DNA of 64,000 nucleotides from Zeugodacus cucurbitae (Eukaryota > Arthropoda > Insecta > Diptera > Tephritidae). The notes below the pieces were generated by a model. That model was not told the origin of the DNA. It saw only the letters and a program-made list of their open reading frames with translations, and made no database searches. Positions 59,946 through 64,000 of the stretch are shown piece after piece. The translations under genes and the position numbers were made by a program. Position 1 is the stretch's first letter. Each line of letters opens with the position of its first letter. The stretch covers positions 79,894,001 to 79,958,000 of the forward strand of contig NC_071667.1 of NCBI RefSeq assembly GCF_028554725.1, given 5' to 3'.

Positions 59946-61657
59946 AGTATATAAAATGAAAACTATTTTTAAAAAATATCAACAGTTAATTGCTGTGAAC
60001 TGAAATTTGCATGCAAATTGTGTGAGAAGAAAATACAAGCATAGTTATTTAAAAAAAAAATTACATGAAAAATGAAAATATATATTTCATCATGCAGCCG
60101 CTATGCCCGACACATCAGTCAAGCGCACACGTCCATATTTATTTCGCATATTTTCAGCGATTAAATGGTTGTACATGTGAGAGCGATAACTGTGGCGCGC
60201 AAATAAATGGTAAAAGCTTTACGATAGTGAATATTAATGGGAAAATTATAAATTCACATTCATATATATACACATTCATATATTTATCAGAAATTGATAT
60301 TTATATGCAAGGGCATAAATAAAAATTTCCAGCTGAGACTGCGGTCAGCGCGTGCGGAATGCAGTAAAGATGTCGGATAACTTAAATGTGATAAAGAATG
60401 GAAAAGTAAATGAAGGAATTAATATCAGTAAAGGTCCGCTTACAAAAAATAATGCAGATAAATACAAATATTAAAAAATATAAAAAAAAAATATTTTATT
60501 TTTAAAACAACCAAAAAATTCTTACTCAATTCAGCGGCATTTTAAAATATTTTTTTGATAAAATGTAGATAAAAATATTTAAATAAGCACATATATAAAA
60601 TTTCAAATTAATTTTGCGATCAACTGTAAATTCAGATTTATTGCAGCCCACAGCCAATGAAAATTATCTACATATATATTTAGGAATGTGCGCACATAAT
60701 TTTTTTTTTTTTGAAAGTCCAGCATTTGCAAACGCGCAATTAAACCAGCTGCGGAATTATTCAGCGATATATACACTCTTACATACATAGAAATTAAAAA
60801 TATTTTATTTCTTCGTAAATGAAAAATATTAATTTCTATCAAAAATTCATATTTGTCACGGTATCGCTTTCATTACCAACACAAACAAGCACACATAAGC
60901 GCCGAGTCGTAAAAAATCGCCAACGTGCCTACACATTTAATATGGGTATATGTATAAATAATCAAATGCACGATTATAACGGTGTATAGAACATACAAGA
61001 AACGGTGATATTCAATATGTGTGAGCGCTCATCAGTAATACCAACACACATGTGCATTGATAATAAAGCTTAAAGCTCAGCATACCTGCCACCGCACTAC
61101 CACATTGACATTTACAATTCAACACAGATATGAGAATATAAAATTTTTATGTTTCAAAAAACACATATAATAAAATAAATAAATTAATATTTTGAAATTT
61201 ATGTGAAAAAAAGTAAATCCAATAACCACCTTTTGGTTTTTATGACCTGTCATAAAACGTGTTCGATTGCCCGCATATGCCCGTGGTGCATTGAAGCTTC
61301 TATCCGTGTGTCTTTTTGGCGCATACACAAGTCGTAAATGAAAATTTTATGTACTATTATTGATTTTTAATTTTTGCATAGACACGACGCAAGCGAAAAT
61401 TGATATATCAAAGCGCATGCATAAATCCTCGGCAAATAAGGCCAACAAAGCAGTGGCGTTAATGGATAGCGTTTTTAAACCAGTTTGGATGTGGCAAAGC
61501 ACTTTTTAGTTGAGGGAAAATAGAAAAACTTTGCGGGGAATTTTTATGTGAAATTTTAATATAGAAAAAAAGTATAATGAAATTTTAGTAATAAATAAAA
61601 ATCCAAAATTTAAAATAAAATATATAATATAAATCATAAATTATAAAATGCAAAAAA
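59946..61657. other. Gene-free stretch
   Basis: AT-rich, with A-runs near 60050 and 60485 and a T-run near 60700. Short ORFs (60065-60322, 61119-61328) show no domain. Confidence 0.5.
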
Positions 61658-62140
61658 TATAAAATATAAAATATAAAATATAAAATATAAAATGTAAAAT
61701 ATAAAATATAAAATATAAAATATAAAATATAAAATATAAAATATAAAATATAAAATATAAAATATAAAATATAAAATATAAAATATAAAATATAAAATAT
61801 AAAATATAAAATATAAAATATAAAATATAAAATATAAAATATAAAATATAAAATATAAAATATAAAATATAAAATATAAAATATAAAATATAAAATATAA
61901 AATATAAAATATAAAATATAAAATATAAAATATAAAATATAAAATATAAAATATAAAATATAAAATATAAAATATAAAATATAAAATATAAAATATAAAA
62001 TATAAAATATAAAATATAAAATATAAAATATAAAATATAAAATATAAAATATAAAATATAAAATATAAAATATAAAATATAAAATATAAAATATAAAATA
62101 TAAAATATAAAATATAAAATATAAAATATAAAATATAAAA
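61658..62140. repeat. (TATAAAA)69 heptamer array
   Basis: 483 bp of TATAAAA in perfect register: 69 units with one substitution (A to G at 61694) and no insertion or deletion. The sequence just before the array (from about 61570) is itself TATAAA-like, so expansion by slippage from AT-rich DNA is likely. Read on the minus strand it gives a 188-codon FYILYFI repeat that is purely an effect of 21-base periodicity. Confidence 0.97.
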
Positions 62141-63761
62141 TAAAAAAATATTTTAATAAATTAGCACTAAAAACGAAGATTAAATGGCAATAAGAAAACT
62201 GCATCAACTTTTCATATTATACATATTTCATATTTCAGCATTTTACTGCACTCTCTCTATACACATTTCTATGAGCAAAAATGTATTTATTTACATTTCA
62301 TGCTTTGCCATTATTTATACAGTGCATATTAAAAGCTAACTGTAAATCATAAGGCATATCTTCAAATTTCCTTCATCCTCAGCGCTGACTAACTAGAACT
62401 TGAGAGCAGCTTTGCTTTCATCCGCTTCTCTTTCATGCTCCTTCCACTCTACTTATCTCACTCGCACATATGCTCGCCCGCCAACGCTCTTTCTCTTTCT
62501 CACTCTCAAACCACACTCAGCAGTCACTTAATACTGCTCATTGTTGCCAGTTTTCGTTTTTATGCCATAATTTATTGCATTTGCCACCAAGTGGCACAAC
62601 TATTCATTCAGAAGGAAGTCCTTAAAACTAACGGATGTTGTATCTGCTCAACGTAAAGCGCAAATACACAGTTAGAAATGGCAAACACCAATGCAGGCTC
62701 ACAACGGAGTTGGTTGTGTTTTCATGCTTTGCTGCTCCGACTGCATTCATTAGCATTCTCTTGCCGTCAGTCATCTCCGGACCACTGTTGGCACTGCTGC
62801 TGCTGTTGCTCAAACTTGCCTTCCTGCCATTCTGCCATCCTGTTGTTGTGTACTACCGCCGGTGCAGTGCCCAAGGTCCTTCCTGATTCTCCCTTACAAC
62901 CTACTTTAACTAATAATGAAGTACAGTTACTCTGAGCTGATATTAAGCTTATGCAATTCTCACTTGCATTTCCCCTAAGCGAGTACATGTGCGTTGTTGT
63001 TTTTGTTATCGCTACTACTATAAATATTGTTATTTCTATTATCGCTTTCATTGCAGTTGTTTTACTTTGCTGCCGCTTGCTGCTGCTGCTGCAGCTGTTG
63101 TTTGGCTGCAAATTAAAATTTATCGCCATTGTGCTATTTATGCTGCAATATATTCATATTATATAAAAGCGTATAGTATATAGAATATCTGCATTTCTAA
63201 TTGCTGTTGTTGTTTTTGTTGTTGTTTACGCTTTAGTCTATTATTATATTTTGTGCGCATAAATTATGCATTTTTATGACGTATCTGCTGCAAATATTTT
63301 ACCACAGGCACTTATTGTTCAACTCGCCGCTCGCCGCTCGCAGCAACTCTGTGTTCTCTAGTTGCCGTTTTACGAATATTTATATGTCCACAGACAATTG
63401 CCGTTTATATTACTACACTGACATTAAAAAAAAACATGAAAAAATATGAAATAAAAAAAAATTGGTATATTTTAATTAATGTTGAGAACTTTTAATACTT
63501 CTATTAAAATTATATGAAAATATATGGAATAAAAAGCATTAAATTAAAGCTCAAATATCTATCCCTGTCCTAATCATATAGGCGACGTACGGCGATTCCT
63601 TTAAAAACTATTGCATAATAGTGATTTAAAAGTCATTTCAGAAAAATTTCCACCAAATCTTGGCATAACCTTCTAAGAAAAACAATTCATACACCTTATG
63701 CATTATTCCTTATTTTATAAAAATAAATTAGTACGCCAAGTGGCAATTGAGGTATGACAAT
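62141..63761. other. Gene-free stretch
   Basis: The part from about 62400 to 63130 is G+C-richer with overlapping ORFs on both strands (62635-62886, 62678-62935, 62767-63129). CTG/TTG repeats (62795-62810, 63077-63100) explain their Leu/Cys or Gln/Ser runs. No domain is recognised. Confidence 0.5.
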
Positions 63762-64000
63762 ATTGACTCAAAAATTGTCGAAACCTTACTATAACTTTCC
63801 AAGGACCCAGATATCGAATATGAAGACCTCTGTGAGACCTCTGTGACAATGGATAACTTTTTACCGAAAATATCGGTTAACCTCTCAGATATTTTAAAGT
63901 AATTCAGAGGGAATCTTTTTTTTCTAATAATGTGTCCCTGTTTCAAAAATTGGTAAAATCTGTTCACTTTTTCCTACAGCTCCTTCATGCCTATTATTAG
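63762..64000 (+). mobile_element. Dispersed repeat with TATACTCTCGCAA ends, fragment cut by window end
   Basis: Collinear with the middle of the copy at 50829: AAATTGTCGAAA, CCCAGATATCGAA, ACCGAAAATATCGGTTAA, CTCTCAGATATT, TTCAGAGGGA, CTAATAATGTGTC and CAAAAATTGGTAAAATC. GAGACCTCTGT is doubled inside. The right end of the repeat, with its hairpin, should lie beyond the window. Confidence 0.7.

Noticed and set aside
61658..62140. CRISPR-like array
   Set aside because: There are no spacers; it is a pure 7-bp tandem repeat in insect DNA.
61641..62207. 188-codon minus-strand ORF of FYILYFI repeats
   Set aside because: It is the translation of the TATAAAA array; three heptamers make 21 bases, so any phase without a stop stays open.

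Overview
The window is AT-rich, gene-poor eukaryotic DNA from an insect, most likely a higher fly and probably a tephritid fruit fly. Three lines point there. Copies of a DD41D mariner lineage are present, and that lineage was first described from Ceratitis rosa and other tephritids. CA/GT, CAA/CAG and TATA-type microsatellites are dense. No bacterial gene organisation is seen: no operons, ribosome binding sites, tRNA or rRNA. The species and the host locus cannot be named from the sequence. No protein-coding host gene is supportable; nearly all long ORFs are low-complexity or repeat shadows. The window is either intergenic or inside a very long intron.

What can be read is a landscape of dead or non-autonomous mobile elements and local tandem repeats. 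1-12.4 kb: a 250-bp tandem duplication, a decayed mariner tail, a 17-bp-TIR MITE, a cluster of TGACA motifs, the 3' half of a DD41D mariner, and a doubled small MITE fused to its broken end. 12.4-24 kb: two possible small exons, a 5'-truncated RTE-like reverse transcriptase between 14-bp target-site duplications, a mariner deletion derivative that links the small MITE to its parent, and a second, older DD41D mariner. 25.9-29 kb: a non-LTR 3' end and a nearly identical second copy of the young DD41D mariner with both TIRs. 31.9-36.6 kb: two degenerate tandem arrays. 39.5-48.3 kb: a nested pair of inverted repeats, a non-LTR tail ending in a (CCTAA)n tract, the longest copy of a dispersed ~1.2-kb repeat with TATACTCTCGCAA ends, a candidate 52-nt exon, and another inverted-repeat element. 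50-64 kb: a hairpin, three more copies of the dispersed repeat, a piggyBac-type MITE, a ~220-bp tandem repeat, and 69 uninterrupted copies of the heptamer TATAAAA.

These parts form no pathway. They are linked by transposition: the same mariner families recur as 5'-deleted, internally deleted and MITE forms, and several non-LTR fragments end in different short tandem tails. No new enzymatic or defence system was found. The most informative observations are the young but broken DD41D pair, the parent-to-MITE link, the TATAAAA array, the (CCTAA)n tail and the clustered dispersed repeat.
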